In this document: piece after piece, positions 34,800 to 44,163 of the stretch
How positions within the stretch are numbered: position 1 is the first letter of the stretch
How the letters are laid out: every line of letters starts with the position of its first letter
Assembly (NCBI RefSeq): GCF_011398925.1
Contig: NZ_AP022842.1
Location: 1,414,001-1,478,000 of the forward strand
Source of the DNA: Bacillus sp. KH172YL63
GTDB taxonomy: Bacteria; Bacillota; Bacilli; Bacillales; Bacillaceae_B
Direction of reading: 5' to 3'
DNA: 64,000 nt
Made by a program: the position numbers and the translations under genes
Notes under the pieces: generated by a model
What the model was told of the DNA's origin: nothing
What the model saw: only the letters and a program-made list of their open reading frames with translations
Database searches by the model: none

Positions 34800-36149
34800 T
34801 TGAAGAACATTACAAAGTTTAAACATAAAAAAGTCCTGGTATTGGGTTTGGCGAAAAGTGGGGTAAGTGCAGCCTCTCTTCTACATAAGCTAGATGCATT
34901 TGTAACGGTGAACGATCAAAAGCCTTTATCAGAAAATCCCGAGGCACAGGGGTTATTGCAAGAAGGAATCAAAGTGATATGCGGAAGCCACCCGATTGAA
35001 TTATTGGATGAAGGGTTTCAATATGTGGTAAAGAATCCGGGCATCCCTTATCACAATCCATTGATAAAAAAAGCAATTGAAAAAAACATCCCTGTACTGA
35101 CGGAAGTGGAGCTTGCTTACCTGATCTCTGAGGCAGAAATGATCGGGATCACAGGTACCAATGGGAAAACCACTACAACCACCCTTTTGTTTGACATGCT
35201 GAAAGAAGATGAGAAGCATCCGCTCATCGCCGGAAATATCGGGACTGTCGCTTCTGAAGTTGCACAGCATGCGAAAGCGCATGAAAAGATGGTTGTAGAG
35301 CTTTCTTCATTCCAGCTCATGGGAATCGAAGAGTTTGCACCCCATATTGCCATCATTACAAACTTATATGATGCCCATCTTGATTACCATGGTGAAATCA
35401 ATGAATATTGGAAAGCAAAAGCCAATATCACGAGGAATCAGACCGAAAAGGATTACTTGATCATCAATGGCGACCAGGAACATGTCTATGAAACCGTAAA
35501 ATTCACAAAAGCCCAAGTGATTCCATTTTCCACGAAGGGAGAAGTGGAAGGCGGCGTTTATATAAAAGACGGAGCCATCTTCTTCAGGGAAGAGCGGATT
35601 GTTTCATTAGATTCCATCGTATTACCAGGCGCACATAATCTAGAAAATATCCTGTGTGCGATCGCTGCAAGCAAAATTTACGGCGTGTCCAATCAAAGCA
35701 TAGAGAAGGTGCTGGGTACGTTCGCAGGGGTGAAGCACCGTACTCAATTCGTCCGAGAAGTGGATGGCATCAAATTTTATAATGATTCCAAAGCGACGAA
35801 CATACTTGCCACGAAAAGTGCACTGAATGCATTTGAGTCGCCTACCATCCTGCTCGCAGGGGGATTGGACCGGGGGAATGAGTTTGATGAGCTCCTTCCT
35901 TATTTAGAAAATGTGAAAGTGTTGATCACCTTTGGGGAAACGGCCGGGAAGTTCGTGAAAACAGGAGAGAAGGCAGGGATACAAACGATCATTCCTGTCG
36001 ATAATGTGGAAAAAGCTGTTCCGGTTGCTTTCGGACATGCGGACAAAGGGGATGTTGTATTATTGTCTCCTGCATGTGCGAGTTGGGATCAATATCGAAC
36101 TTTTGAAGAACGCGGTGACATTTTTATTGACGCAGTGCATAAGCTTTAA
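34800..36149 (+). CDS. murD: UDP-MurNAc-L-Ala:D-Glu ligase MurD
   Basis: A 449-aa Mur ligase that adds D-glutamate to UDP-MurNAc-L-alanine. Domain order: a Rossmann-like N-domain with [17 protein letters not shown], a central ATPase with P-loop [10 protein letters not shown], the VELSSFQL segment, NHR-type residues in GVKHRTQFV and DSKATN, and the [15 protein letters not shown] stretch of the C-domain. The start is TTG 34800, immediately after the mraY TAA, using the GAGGTG inside mraY's end. The length is normal. Confidence 0.96.
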   Translation: MKNITKFKHKKVLVLGLAKSGVSAASLLHKLDAFVTVNDQKPLSENPEAQGLLQEGIKVICGSHPIELLDEGFQYVVKNPGIPYHNPLIKKAIEKNIPVLTEVELAYLISEAEMIGITGTNGKTTTTTLLFDMLKEDEKHPLIAGNIGTVASEVAQHAKAHEKMVVELSSFQLMGIEEFAPHIAIITNLYDAHLDYHGEINEYWKAKANITRNQTEKDYLIINGDQEHVYETVKFTKAQVIPFSTKGEVEGGVYIKDGAIFFREERIVSLDSIVLPGAHNLENILCAIAASKIYGVSNQSIEKVLGTFAGVKHRTQFVREVDGIKFYNDSKATNILATKSALNAFESPTILLAGGLDRGNEFDELLPYLENVKVLITFGETAGKFVKTGEKAGIQTIIPVDNVEKAVPVAFGHADKGDVVLLSPACASWDQYRTFEERGDIFIDAVHKL

Positions 36150-36261
36150 TAAGGGCTTGTCCATAAAGAGCATCCAACCTTTTCAACCAGTCATTCCATC
36201 CAACATCAGTCATTGACTTTGCTCGAACGGCTCTAAATTTGTCTATTCGAGGTGTTTAAGA

Positions 36262-37362
36262 TTGCCCTTAAAAAAATCGACCCCCGATTTTATACTCATT
36301 GTGGTAACACTGACTTTACTTGCGATTGGATTGATCATGGTATACAGTGCAAGCGCCGTTTGGGCGGATTACAAATTTGATGATTCCTTTTTCTTTGCGA
36401 AAAGGCAGGTGCTCTTTGCCGGTGTGGGACTGTTTGCCATGTTCTTCATCATGAATGTCGAGTATTGGACGTGGAGGAACTGGGCAAAGATCATCATCAT
36501 CATTTGTTTCGTCTTACTTGTGCTCGTTTTGATTCCGGGTATAGGGGTGTTGCGGAATGGTTCAAGAAGCTGGATCGGGGTCGGAGCGTTCTCGATCCAG
36601 CCTTCAGAATTTATGAAACTGGCCATGATCGCATTCCTTTCTAAATACCTTTCTGAAAACCAAAAGTACATCACTTCCTTTAGGAAAGGGGTACTGCCGG
36701 CCCTCCTGCTCGTGTTTACGGCATTTGGGATGATCATGCTGCAGCCGGACCTCGGTACGGGGACGGTGATGGTCGGGACGTCAGTTGTCATGATCTTTAT
36801 TTCAGGAGCAAGGATCAAACATTTTGTCGGACTTGGGATGATCGGTGTGCTTGGATTTGTCGGCCTCGTTATTTCCGCACCATACCGGATTAAGCGGATC
36901 ACTTCTTTTCTTGACCCGTGGGAGGATCCGCTGAATAGCGGCTTTCAAATCATTCAGTCACTTTATGCCATCGGTCCAGGGGGATTATTCGGACTGGGTC
37001 TCGGACAGAGCAGACAGAAATTCTTTTATCTGCCCGAACCGCAGAACGATTTCATCTTTGCGATCCTGGCCGAAGAACTGGGCTTTATAGGCGGGACACT
37101 CGTGTTGCTTCTGTTTTCCTTGATCTTGTGGAGGGGGATCAGAATCGCACTGGGGGCACCGGACTTGTTTGGGACGTTCCTTGCCCTTGGCATCGTTACG
37201 ATGATTGCGATTCAGGTGATGATCAATGTAGGGGTCGTGACCGGCCTCATGCCTGTTACCGGAATCACCCTTCCATTTCTCAGCTACGGGGGATCATCAC
37301 TCACCTTGATGTTGATGGCTGTCGGCGTGTTGCTGAATATCAGCCGTTATACAAGGAACTAG
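36262..37362 (+). CDS. spoVE: SpoVE, SEDS-family peptidoglycan polymerase of sporulation
   Basis: A 366-aa SEDS protein with ten membrane segments, the glycosyltransferase partner of SpoVD in cortex synthesis. Conserved SEDS elements are VYSASAVWA, NGSRSWIGVGAFSIQPSEFMKL, MLQPDLGTGTV, the large loop FLPEPQNDFIFAILAEELGF-like segment, and TGLMPVTGITLPFLSYGGSS near the C-terminus. The catalytic-type Asp lies in the IMLQPDLG region of the family. Its place in the dcw cluster beside spoVD identifies it as spoVE rather than ftsW or rodA. The start is TTG 36262 after GAGGTG. A strong terminator follows. Confidence 0.93.
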   Translation: MPLKKSTPDFILIVVTLTLLAIGLIMVYSASAVWADYKFDDSFFFAKRQVLFAGVGLFAMFFIMNVEYWTWRNWAKIIIIICFVLLVLVLIPGIGVLRNGSRSWIGVGAFSIQPSEFMKLAMIAFLSKYLSENQKYITSFRKGVLPALLLVFTAFGMIMLQPDLGTGTVMVGTSVVMIFISGARIKHFVGLGMIGVLGFVGLVISAPYRIKRITSFLDPWEDPLNSGFQIIQSLYAIGPGGLFGLGLGQSRQKFFYLPEPQNDFIFAILAEELGFIGGTLVLLLFSLILWRGIRIALGAPDLFGTFLALGIVTMIAIQVMINVGVVTGLMPVTGITLPFLSYGGSSLTLMLMAVGVLLNISRYTRN

Positions 37363-37389
37363 CGCTATAAAAACAAATACATGGAATTC

Positions 37390-37431
37390 CGGACGGATTC
37401 AGCATGATTAGCTGAATCCGTCCGTTTTTTT
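37390..37431 (+). terminator. Strong terminator after spoVE
   Basis: CGGACGGATTCAGC (37390-37403) pairs perfectly with GCTGAATCCGTCCG (37411-37424), followed by seven T. It separates spoVE from divIB, so the two are not in one uninterrupted transcript. Confidence 0.95.
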
Positions 37432-38127
37432 GTGAAAAGACCATTCCTTTTCAGGAGGAGGGCAGGGAAATGTCTCCTTCACACTCGGCAAGGGGAAGAT
37501 TTATACAGCTTTTGTCTAATTTAACTCTCTTATATCACCTTTTCAGGAACTTGAATGAGCATCGTGCGTGGGGGGAATGAAATGAAGGCGGCGTGCAGGT
37601 TGATGAGTCTATCAGGGGAATTCCGGAGAGGCTGTTGAAATCACTGATTTTATCGAAATAATAATAGGATAAAGGAGGATGGGATGTTACAATATATTAC
37701 ATATACGTAATACATGATAATCAGGCCTTTTCAAAAATAAGGAGAGTTTGTTACTGTTGTTAACCAAAACTTTTACAATTCAATGACATGCATTCCTTAT
37801 GCCTGCATTGTTGTTTAAAATAGAGTCTTACAGTGAATTACATAGGATGGACACCTTTAAGAAGGCTGTACATAACGTAAAAGTGGTATGAATAATCCAT
37901 CTTAAGCAATTTCCTTACCTTTACGTAACCGGGAATCCCTGCAACTCTATTTATTAAAGATTGATTGAAAAGTGGTGTATGGCAATAAATTACGTTCTGT
38001 TTCTCTTTCAACATCCATAATCTTCGTATAAAATAGAAGGTATCCCAATGTAAAGAGTACTTTCATTATAAGACGTGGGCAAGATCGCACGCCTTGATGA
38101 ATTCAAAGTGAAATTGAGGAGAACGAA
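37432..38127. other. About 700-bp non-coding gap where murG and murB are expected
   Basis: No ORF with a ribosome site and no recognisable murG or murB remnant is visible on either strand. The sequence is A/T-rich with scattered stops in all frames. It must hold the divIB promoter; a TATAAA at about 38030 is a weak candidate -10. One ribosome-site-like AAAGGAGG (37672-37679) is followed by an ATG at 37684 that opens only a short frame. Confidence 0.7.
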
Positions 38128-38913
38128 ATGAAAAAAGAAAATGTTGTTTCCATTGAAGATCGGATCCCGAAATTAAAACAACACAGAAAAAAGAAAGCAA
38201 ACCGCAGGCTGTTGTTCTTACTTTCTTTATTTATGCTCATGATTCTTTCTGTCGTGTATTTCCAGTCACCGCTGAGTCATGTGAAGGAAGTGAAGGTCTC
38301 CGGGAATGAGCTTATTCCGAATCAGGAGGTTCTTCTGGAAAGTGGAATTGACAAAGGCATGAATGTATGGAGTGTCAACAAAAACAAAACAGTGGATCAA
38401 CTAAAAGGACTTCCTGAAGTGAAGGATGCGGAAGTGAAGCTTTCATTTCCGAACACATACGAGATCAAGATCCGTGAATATAGTAAAAAAGCGTATCTAT
38501 CGAAGAAGAATAAATTCTTCGTCATTCTTGAAAACGGGGAAGTCCTGGATAAGGGTACGGAGTCGATACCGGTCGATGCCCCATTATTGAGGGGGTTCGA
38601 AGAAGATGACGTCCTGAAGAAAATGGTGAAAGAGCTGGGTGAACTTCCTGAAGAGGTTCAGCACCTGATTTCAGAGGTGAATCTCGATCCGAAGAAAACC
38701 GATCAATTTCATCTGATCCTGTTTATGAATGACGGATATGAAGTAAGTGCGACGATCAGAAGTTTTTCTGAGAAGATGGTCCACTATCCTTCTATTGTAA
38801 GTCAATTAGATCCCTCTGTTAAAGGAATCATTGATTTAGAGGTTGGTTCATATTTCAGGGCATACGAAACGGAAGGTGAACAAAGCGATGAAGAGGATGA
38901 GGGTGAGAGGTAA
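38128..38913 (+). CDS. divIB: Cell division protein DivIB (FtsQ)
   Basis: A 261-aa bitopic protein: a basic cytoplasmic N-terminus, one membrane segment (about residues 27-47), then the POTRA-like alpha domain (HVKEVKVSGNELIPNQEVLLESGI, about 50-120), the beta domain and an acidic C-terminal tail (EGEQSDEEDEGER). It scaffolds the FtsL-DivIC-PBP2B complex at the septum. The internal motif FPNTYEIKIREYSKKAYL is well conserved. GAGGAG lies upstream of the ATG. It overlaps ylxW by 26 bases. Confidence 0.94.
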   Translation: MKKENVVSIEDRIPKLKQHRKKKANRRLLFLLSLFMLMILSVVYFQSPLSHVKEVKVSGNELIPNQEVLLESGIDKGMNVWSVNKNKTVDQLKGLPEVKDAEVKLSFPNTYEIKIREYSKKAYLSKKNKFFVILENGEVLDKGTESIPVDAPLLRGFEEDDVLKKMVKELGELPEEVQHLISEVNLDPKKTDQFHLILFMNDGYEVSATIRSFSEKMVHYPSIVSQLDPSVKGIIDLEVGSYFRAYETEGEQSDEEDEGER

Positions 38914-39598
38914 GCATGTAGTCCTCTCTCTTGTATGTTTGGTATTGGGCTTCATCCTTGCATTTTCATTCAGTCTGGCAAACTCTGAACAAAGTGATCA
39001 AGGGAGCCGGACAAACGGTCAGTGGAAGCAGGAAGAGGCGTTAAGAGATCAGATCCTGGAGTTTCAGCAGAAGAATAATCGTCTTCAGGAAGAACTTTAT
39101 GAGAAACAGGAAAAGGTCGTCAATATGGAAAAGGAGTTTTCCAAAGAGAAACAAATTTACTTCAACCTGGCAGAGGATGCCGAGAAGTACCGGATGTATC
39201 TCGGGAAAACGAAGGTCAAGGGACCGGGTGTGACAGTCACATTGTCTGATGCCCAATATGACCCGCAGGAAGAAAACGCGAATAACTATATTGTCCATGA
39301 ACACCATGTATTCAAGGTGATCAATGAGTTATATATTGCGGGTGCTTCCGCGGTTGCAATCAATGGACAAAGGCTCAGTCACGATTCTTACATATTGTGC
39401 AATGGTCCGGTCATCAAGGTTGATGGGATTGAATATCCTGCCCCGTTTGAAGTGACGGCGATCGGTGATCCGGATGTATTGTCTTCTGCCATGAATATCA
39501 CAGGCGGAGTAAAGGATCAGCTTGTGAATGATAATATCATTTTCGAACTGAAGAAGGAGAATTCAGTTATTTTAGAGCCCAAGATAGGTGAATCCTAA
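38888..39598 (+). CDS. ylxW: DUF881 family protein YlxW
   Basis: A 236-aa membrane-anchored DUF881 protein: one N-terminal membrane segment (about residues 10-30), a coiled coil (about 45-95, rich in E/Q/K), then the DUF881 domain with KVKGPGVTVTLSDAQYDP, VINELYIAGASAVAINGQRL and PFEVTAIGDPDVLSSAM. Its position after divIB matches B. subtilis ylxW. The ATG 38888 lies inside the divIB end with GGAAGGTG upstream; an ATG three codons later is a possible alternative. The molecular function is unknown. Confidence 0.88.
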   Translation: MKRMRVRGKHVVLSLVCLVLGFILAFSFSLANSEQSDQGSRTNGQWKQEEALRDQILEFQQKNNRLQEELYEKQEKVVNMEKEFSKEKQIYFNLAEDAEKYRMYLGKTKVKGPGVTVTLSDAQYDPQEENANNYIVHEHHVFKVINELYIAGASAVAINGQRLSHDSYILCNGPVIKVDGIEYPAPFEVTAIGDPDVLSSAMNITGGVKDQLVNDNIIFELKKENSVILEPKIGES

Positions 39599-39672
39599 GC
39601 AGGCCTATGATGGTGACAAACGATCAATTGCCTGCCCCAGTCCGGGTCAGATGTGAAAGTAAGGTGCAATAA

Positions 39673-40401
39673 ATGGACAACAAACTTAAGCTTAGCTTTA
39701 CAGTGATTACCATCATTATCGGATTTATGGTGGCTATTCAGTTCCAGACCGTCAAAGAACCTGTTGTCCGGGATACACGGGATATATGGGAGCTGAGAGA
39801 GGCATTGTTGAAAGAGAAAGAAGCCAATTCCAGTCTATACGGGGAAATGCGCTCGGTGGAGGCGAAGCTGGAGCAGTATAAAACTGAGCAGGAATCAAGT
39901 CCCGAGCAAGCGTTGAAAGAAACGTGGGAAGAATTGAGGTCAGAGATCGGCCTGACTGAGAAAAGAGGACCCGGACTTATTTTGACGATTGAACCTGCAA
40001 TGGAGGAAGTGCTCCTTGGCGAGAAGGTTCAAAATGTCTCCCCGGAACTGTTGGAAAGACTTGTGAACGAACTGAATCTCTATGATGCGGAAGATATATC
40101 CATAGATGGTCACCGCCTCGTGAATACATCCGTCATCCGGGATATCAACGGAGAAACCAAGGTTGACGGAAATTCCATACGTGAGATACCGTTTGAAGTG
40201 AAGGTGTTGACGAAGGACTTAAAAGCGGCGAAGGATCTATACAGCCGGATGCAGGTCGCCAGGTCTGTAGAAGACTTCTTTATCGATAATCTCCGGGTCA
40301 GTATTTCTAAACCATTAGAAGAAGTGGTGTTACCACCATATCAAGAAACAATCCGTGTCCGTCTCATGGAACCGGTTAACGAAAGAGGAGGGGACGATTA
40401 A
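39673..40401 (+). CDS. ylxX: DUF881 family protein YlxX
   Basis: A 242-aa paralogue of the preceding gene with the same architecture: an N-terminal membrane segment (about residues 6-24), a coiled coil (about 38-80) and a DUF881 domain (EKRGPGLILTIEPAM, LVNELNLYDAEDISIDGHRL, IPFEVKVLTKDLKAAKDLY). The tandem pair probably arose by duplication and is conserved ahead of sbp and ftsA in Bacillus. The start ATG lies after AAGGTG. It is separated from ylxW by 74 nt and from sbp by 1 nt. Confidence 0.88.
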   Translation: MDNKLKLSFTVITIIIGFMVAIQFQTVKEPVVRDTRDIWELREALLKEKEANSSLYGEMRSVEAKLEQYKTEQESSPEQALKETWEELRSEIGLTEKRGPGLILTIEPAMEEVLLGEKVQNVSPELLERLVNELNLYDAEDISIDGHRLVNTSVIRDINGETKVDGNSIREIPFEVKVLTKDLKAAKDLYSRMQVARSVEDFFIDNLRVSISKPLEEVVLPPYQETIRVRLMEPVNERGGDD

Positions 40402-40402
40402 T

Positions 40403-40765
40403 ATGTGGCTTCCCGTTTTAGGGTTGCTGGTAGGGGTTGTCTTGGGGCTTCTTACAGACATAAGGATCCCGGAAGAGTACTCGAATTATTTATCGATCGC
40501 CGTTCTGGCAGCATTGGATACATTATTTGGCGGTATACGTGCCCACCTGCAAAATATTTATGATGACAAAGTCTTTGTTTCTGGATTCTTTTTTAATATT
40601 CTGTTGGCAGCAAGTTTAGCTTTTCTAGGTGTACATCTTGGTGTAGACTTATATTTGGCTGCTGTGTTTGCTTTTGGAGTGAGATTATTCCAGAACATTG
40701 CAGTGATTAGACGAATCATGATTAGCAATTGGTCAAATAATCAAGAAAAAAGAGAAAAAAATTAG
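40403..40765 (+). CDS. sbp: Small basic protein Sbp (DUF1290)
   Basis: A 120-aa membrane protein with three or four hydrophobic segments and a basic tail (RRIMISNWSNNQEKREKN). The loop LTDIRIPEEYSNYLSIAVLAALDTLFGGIRA is the DUF1290 signature found directly upstream of ftsA across Firmicutes. The function is unknown. ATG 40403 follows GAGGAGGGG and starts 1 nt after the ylxX stop. Confidence 0.92.
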   Translation: MWLPVLGLLVGVVLGLLTDIRIPEEYSNYLSIAVLAALDTLFGGIRAHLQNIYDDKVFVSGFFFNILLAASLAFLGVHLGVDLYLAAVFAFGVRLFQNIAVIRRIMISNWSNNQEKREKN

Positions 40766-40774
40766 AATTTTAAA

Positions 40775-40800
40775 AGGGAATCGTTTTTGTTACGACGAAT
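40775..40800 (+). promoter_or_regulatory. Possible sigma-H promoter of ftsA-ftsZ
   Basis: AGGGAAT (40775-40781), a 14-bp gap and CGAAT (40796-40800) resemble the sigma-H AGGAWWT / CGAAT pair. B. subtilis ftsAZ has a sigma-H promoter. The match is imperfect. Confidence 0.3.
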
Positions 40801-40880
40801 ATCATAATAAGATATACTTAGAATCAGGTTTTTCTAGGATTGTTGTTCCAAACAAACATTCTTTAAGGAGGTGCCATAGA

Positions 40881-42179
40881 GTGAACAGCAATGAAATTTA
40901 CGTTAGCCTTGACATCGGTACATCCACAGTGAAAGTGATCATTGGTGAAATGACAAATGATTCCTTGAACATAATCGGTGTAGGAAATGTGAAATCAGAA
41001 GGAATCAGAAAAGGTTCCATCGTAGATATAGACGAAACTGTTCAAACGATTAAGAAGGCAGTTGAACAAGCTGAAAGGATGGTCGGTTTATCGATAAACC
41101 AGGTCATCGTCGGCATTACTGGAAATCACGTCGCACTTCAATCTTGTCATGGCGTGGTGGCTGTTTCCAGTGAAAACAGGGAAATAGGCGATGAAGACGT
41201 CCTGAGGGTGATGGATGCTGCCCAGGTTGTGTCCATCCCGCCGGAAAGAGAAATCATCAATGTAATCCCAAGACAGTTCATTGTTGACGGACTGGATGAG
41301 ATTACAGATCCCCGTGGAATGATCGGAGTCCGATTAGAAATGGAAGGCACCATCATCACGGGATCGAAGACAATCTTACATAATACTCTCCGTTGTGTAG
41401 AAAAAGCAGGACTTGAAATCGTGGATATCGTCCTTCAGCCTTTGGCGGCCGGAACTGTCGCATTATCCAAGGATGAGAAGAGTTTAGGCGCTGCTTTGAT
41501 CGACATCGGAGGCGGGTCGACCACAATCGCGGTGTTTGAACAGGGTCACCTGAAAGCAACCACTGTACTGCCTGTAGGTGGAGAGCATATTACAAAAGAC
41601 TTATCCATCGGTTTGCGTACGTCAACCGATGACGCTGAAAAAATCAAGACGAAGTATGGACATGCTTTTTATGATCATGCGTCAGAAGATGAAGTGTTCA
41701 GTGTACCGATCATCGGCAGTGATCAACATCAGCAATTTAACCAATTAGAAATTTCTGATATCATAGAAGCAAGGCTGGAAGAGATCCTGGATCTCATCAG
41801 CCATGAGTTGAAGCGACTGGGCATCAGGGACCTTCCAGGCGGCTATGTGCTGACTGGCGGTGTAGCTAATCTTCCAGGTGTGTTAGAATTAGCTCAAATC
41901 GTTTTCCAAAATCGTGTGCGGGTGGCCATTCCTGATTATATCGGAGTGAGAGAACCCCAATATACGACTGCGGTTGGTTTAATCAAATACGCCCAAAAGA
42001 ATGCTAGATTGCAAGGAAGATCTGTAAGTGCAGAACCAGTGGCTGTCGAGGCTGCTGAGAAACGTCAATCTAAACCTGTAAATAAAAAGCAGAAGCCTGT
42101 AAAGGTAAAAGAAGAAGAACATGAAGATGAAAAGGCCATGTCAAAAGTGAAAAAGTTCTTTGGATACTTCTTTGAATAA
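40881..42179 (+). CDS. ftsA: Cell division protein FtsA
   Basis: A 432-aa actin-like ATPase that links FtsZ to the membrane. The actin-fold phosphate motifs are seen at [17 protein letters not shown] (residues 7-23) and [15 protein letters not shown], and the adenosine motif at [14 protein letters not shown]. The C-terminal charged linker ends in the amphipathic membrane-targeting helix [12 protein letters not shown]. The length is normal. GTG 40881 follows a full AAGGAGGTG. ftsZ lies 41 nt downstream in the same operon. Confidence 0.97.
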   Translation: MNSNEIYVSLDIGTSTVKVIIGEMTNDSLNIIGVGNVKSEGIRKGSIVDIDETVQTIKKAVEQAERMVGLSINQVIVGITGNHVALQSCHGVVAVSSENREIGDEDVLRVMDAAQVVSIPPEREIINVIPRQFIVDGLDEITDPRGMIGVRLEMEGTIITGSKTILHNTLRCVEKAGLEIVDIVLQPLAAGTVALSKDEKSLGAALIDIGGGSTTIAVFEQGHLKATTVLPVGGEHITKDLSIGLRTSTDDAEKIKTKYGHAFYDHASEDEVFSVPIIGSDQHQQFNQLEISDIIEARLEEILDLISHELKRLGIRDLPGGYVLTGGVANLPGVLELAQIVFQNRVRVAIPDYIGVREPQYTTAVGLIKYAQKNARLQGRSVSAEPVAVEAAEKRQSKPVNKKQKPVKVKEEEHEDEKAMSKVKKFFGYFFE

Positions 42180-42220
42180 ATAAAGGAATCCATAGATTCG
42201 ACGAGTTAGGAGGATTTGTC

Positions 42221-43381
42221 ATGTTGGAGTTTGATACAAATTTAGATTCTTTAGCGACAATTAAAGTTATCGGTGTCGGTGGTGGAGGTAACAACGCTGT
42301 CAACCGGATGATCGAACACGGTGTGCAAGGTGTTGAGTTCATTGCCGTCAATACGGATGCTCAAGCTTTGAATCTATCAAAAGCTGAAATAAAAATGCAA
42401 ATCGGCGGTAAATTAACACGAGGACTGGGAGCAGGTGCAAACCCGGAAGTCGGTAAAAAAGCTGCTGAAGAAAGTAAAGAGCAGATCGAAGAGGCGCTTA
42501 GAGGCGCAGATATGGTCTTCGTTACTGCAGGAATGGGCGGAGGTACTGGAACTGGTGCAGCCCCGGTCATCGCTCAAATCGCACGTGAAATCGGTGCTTT
42601 GACAGTTGGTGTCGTGACAAGACCGTTTACATTCGAGGGCAGAAAGCGTTCAAATCAGGCAAGCGGTGGTATCGCTGCAATGAAGGAAGGCGTAGATACC
42701 CTGATTGTCATCCCGAACGATCGCCTGCTGGAAATCGTAGACAAGAGTACGCCGATGCTCGAAGCTTTCCGTGAAGCGGATAACGTGCTTCGTCAGGGTG
42801 TACAAGGTATTTCGGATCTTATCGCAACACCTGGTCTGATCAACCTGGACTTTGCAGATGTTAAGACAATCATGTCTAACAAAGGTTCTGCTTTGATGGG
42901 TATCGGTGCAGCATCAGGAGAGAATCGTGCAACAGAAGCAGCGAAAAAAGCTGTATCAAGTCCATTGCTTGAAACATCGATCGACGGAGCCCAAGGTGTA
43001 CTGATGAACATTACAGGCGGAACGTCATTGAGCCTTTACGAAGTTCAAGAGGCTGCTGATATCGTAGCGTCAGCTTCTGATCAGGAAGTTAACATGATCT
43101 TCGGTTCTGTCATTAACGAAGAATTAAAAGATGATATCGTCGTAACCGTCATCGCTACGGGCTTCAACGAAGAAGTCATCCAGCCACAAAAGCAAACAAG
43201 ACCAACATTTGGCGGAGTGAAGCCGAATCAGAGTCAAAACACAAGCCAACCTGTAAAGCGGGAGCAGCCTAAGCGTGAAGAGCAGCCTCAGCAAGAGCCT
43301 GTGAGAACCTCTTCCAACCAAGGTGCTGAAGAAACGTTGGATATCCCAACTTTCCTAAGAAACCGTAACCGCCGCCGATAG
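42221..43381 (+). CDS. ftsZ: Cell division GTPase FtsZ
   Basis: A 386-aa tubulin homologue forming the Z ring. The start is [23 protein letters not shown]. The GTP-binding tubulin signature [10 protein letters not shown] lies at about residues 107-116, and the T7 synergy loop is [12 protein letters not shown] Gln/Pro-rich linker precedes the conserved C-terminal peptide [14 protein letters not shown], which binds FtsA and SepF. GGAGG lies before the ATG. Its stop codon TAG is fused to the start of a 124-bp tandem repeat array, and no ordinary terminator follows. Confidence 0.98.
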   Translation: MLEFDTNLDSLATIKVIGVGGGGNNAVNRMIEHGVQGVEFIAVNTDAQALNLSKAEIKMQIGGKLTRGLGAGANPEVGKKAAEESKEQIEEALRGADMVFVTAGMGGGTGTGAAPVIAQIAREIGALTVGVVTRPFTFEGRKRSNQASGGIAAMKEGVDTLIVIPNDRLLEIVDKSTPMLEAFREADNVLRQGVQGISDLIATPGLINLDFADVKTIMSNKGSALMGIGAASGENRATEAAKKAVSSPLLETSIDGAQGVLMNITGGTSLSLYEVQEAADIVASASDQEVNMIFGSVINEELKDDIVVTVIATGFNEEVIQPQKQTRPTFGGVKPNQSQNTSQPVKREQPKREEQPQQEPVRTSSNQGAEETLDIPTFLRNRNRRR

Positions 43382-43640
43382 GCGACAAGCATAAAATGAG
43401 CCACCCGAAAAGGCGCTTTTGCCTTTATGGGTGGCTTATCTTATGACCTCGAGCCCACTAAGCCCGCAGCTGGATAAAATAAAAGCGAAGGGGCTTTGAA
43501 CAGAGGCGACAAGCATAGTATGAGCCACCCGGAAAGGCGCTTTTTGCCTTTAAGGGTGGCTTATCTTATGACCTCGAGCCTCTAAGCCCCGCAGCTGGAT
43601 AAATAAAAGCGAAGGGGCTTTGAACAGAGGCGACAAACAT
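43381..43640. repeat. Tandem array of the structured element, 124-bp period
   Basis: Units begin at GGCGAC 43381, 43505 and 43629, giving a period of exactly 124 bp twice and about 2.1 copies. The first unit starts at the last base of the ftsZ stop and lacks the left arm. The middle copy (B, 43481-43601) is complete. The third retains only the left arm (to about 43640). Copy B helices: P1 GGGGCTT (43490-43496) with AAGCCCC (43584-43590); P2 AGAGGC (43502-43507) with GCCTCT (43578-43583); P3 AGCCACCC with GGGTGGCT; P4 AAAGGC with GCCTTT. Confidence 0.88.
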
Positions 43641-43652
43641 AAAAAAATTATA

Positions 43653-43869
43653 GGCTGGGACGAAAGGGTCCCCGCCAATGGAAAAACCGAGCAATTGATT
43701 TGTTGAAAATCAAATTTGGTCGGTTTTTTTGTGTGCGATCACGTTATATATGTATGCAGCGGGTTCCAGCAGTTGATTGGAGTGCTAGTCGAAGACTCCT
43801 TCGGAACAGCGGTATTCCAATAAGAATTCCATCTTGTTTTGAATAGGAGGGTACTGAAATGTCCCAGCC
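43653..43869. mobile_element. Small element with GGCTGGGAC/GTCCCAGCC ends (MITE-like)
   Basis: A 217-bp non-coding stretch bounded by perfect 9-bp inverted ends. Inside it is a hairpin of the ACCGA...TCGGT type with a T-run (43683-43732) and the core GTTGATTGGAGTG with GAAGACTCCTTCGG. From memory this resembles a common Bacillaceae intergenic repeat. It has no coding capacity, so movement would need a transposase supplied elsewhere, or it is not mobile at all. Confidence 0.6.
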
Positions 43870-44049
43870 CAGTGTCATACATAGATCTTCCCCTCTAAGT
43901 CTATCAATGATTTCTCAGCCTAATTCCCTTCTAACCACACTTCTCTTACCACTATGAAAAGACGCCATTCTATTTAAACAATATGACAAAAATATAATGA
44001 CATAATTCGCTTTTATCTCTGAAAAGTTTTCCTCTCGGGCATACAAAAA

Positions 44050-44082
44050 ATGACAACTTTTAAACGGTATGTAGGATATACT
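44050..44082 (+). promoter_or_regulatory. Candidate Spo0A-type sigma-A promoter of spoIIGA-sigE with long spacer
   Basis: ATGACA (44050-44055) and TATACT (44077-44082) are separated by 21 bp. The B. subtilis spoIIG promoter is known for near-consensus boxes at 22 bp and dependence on Spo0A-P. Degenerate 0A-box-like TGACAA sequences occur at the -35 and near 43983. Confidence 0.5.
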
Positions 44083-44163
44083 TCTGATAAGTCATTCCCA
44101 TCGTCAGAAACATTGCTTATGGTATGTATAGAACTGGGTGAAGTTTCAAAAGGAGGGTAGAGA

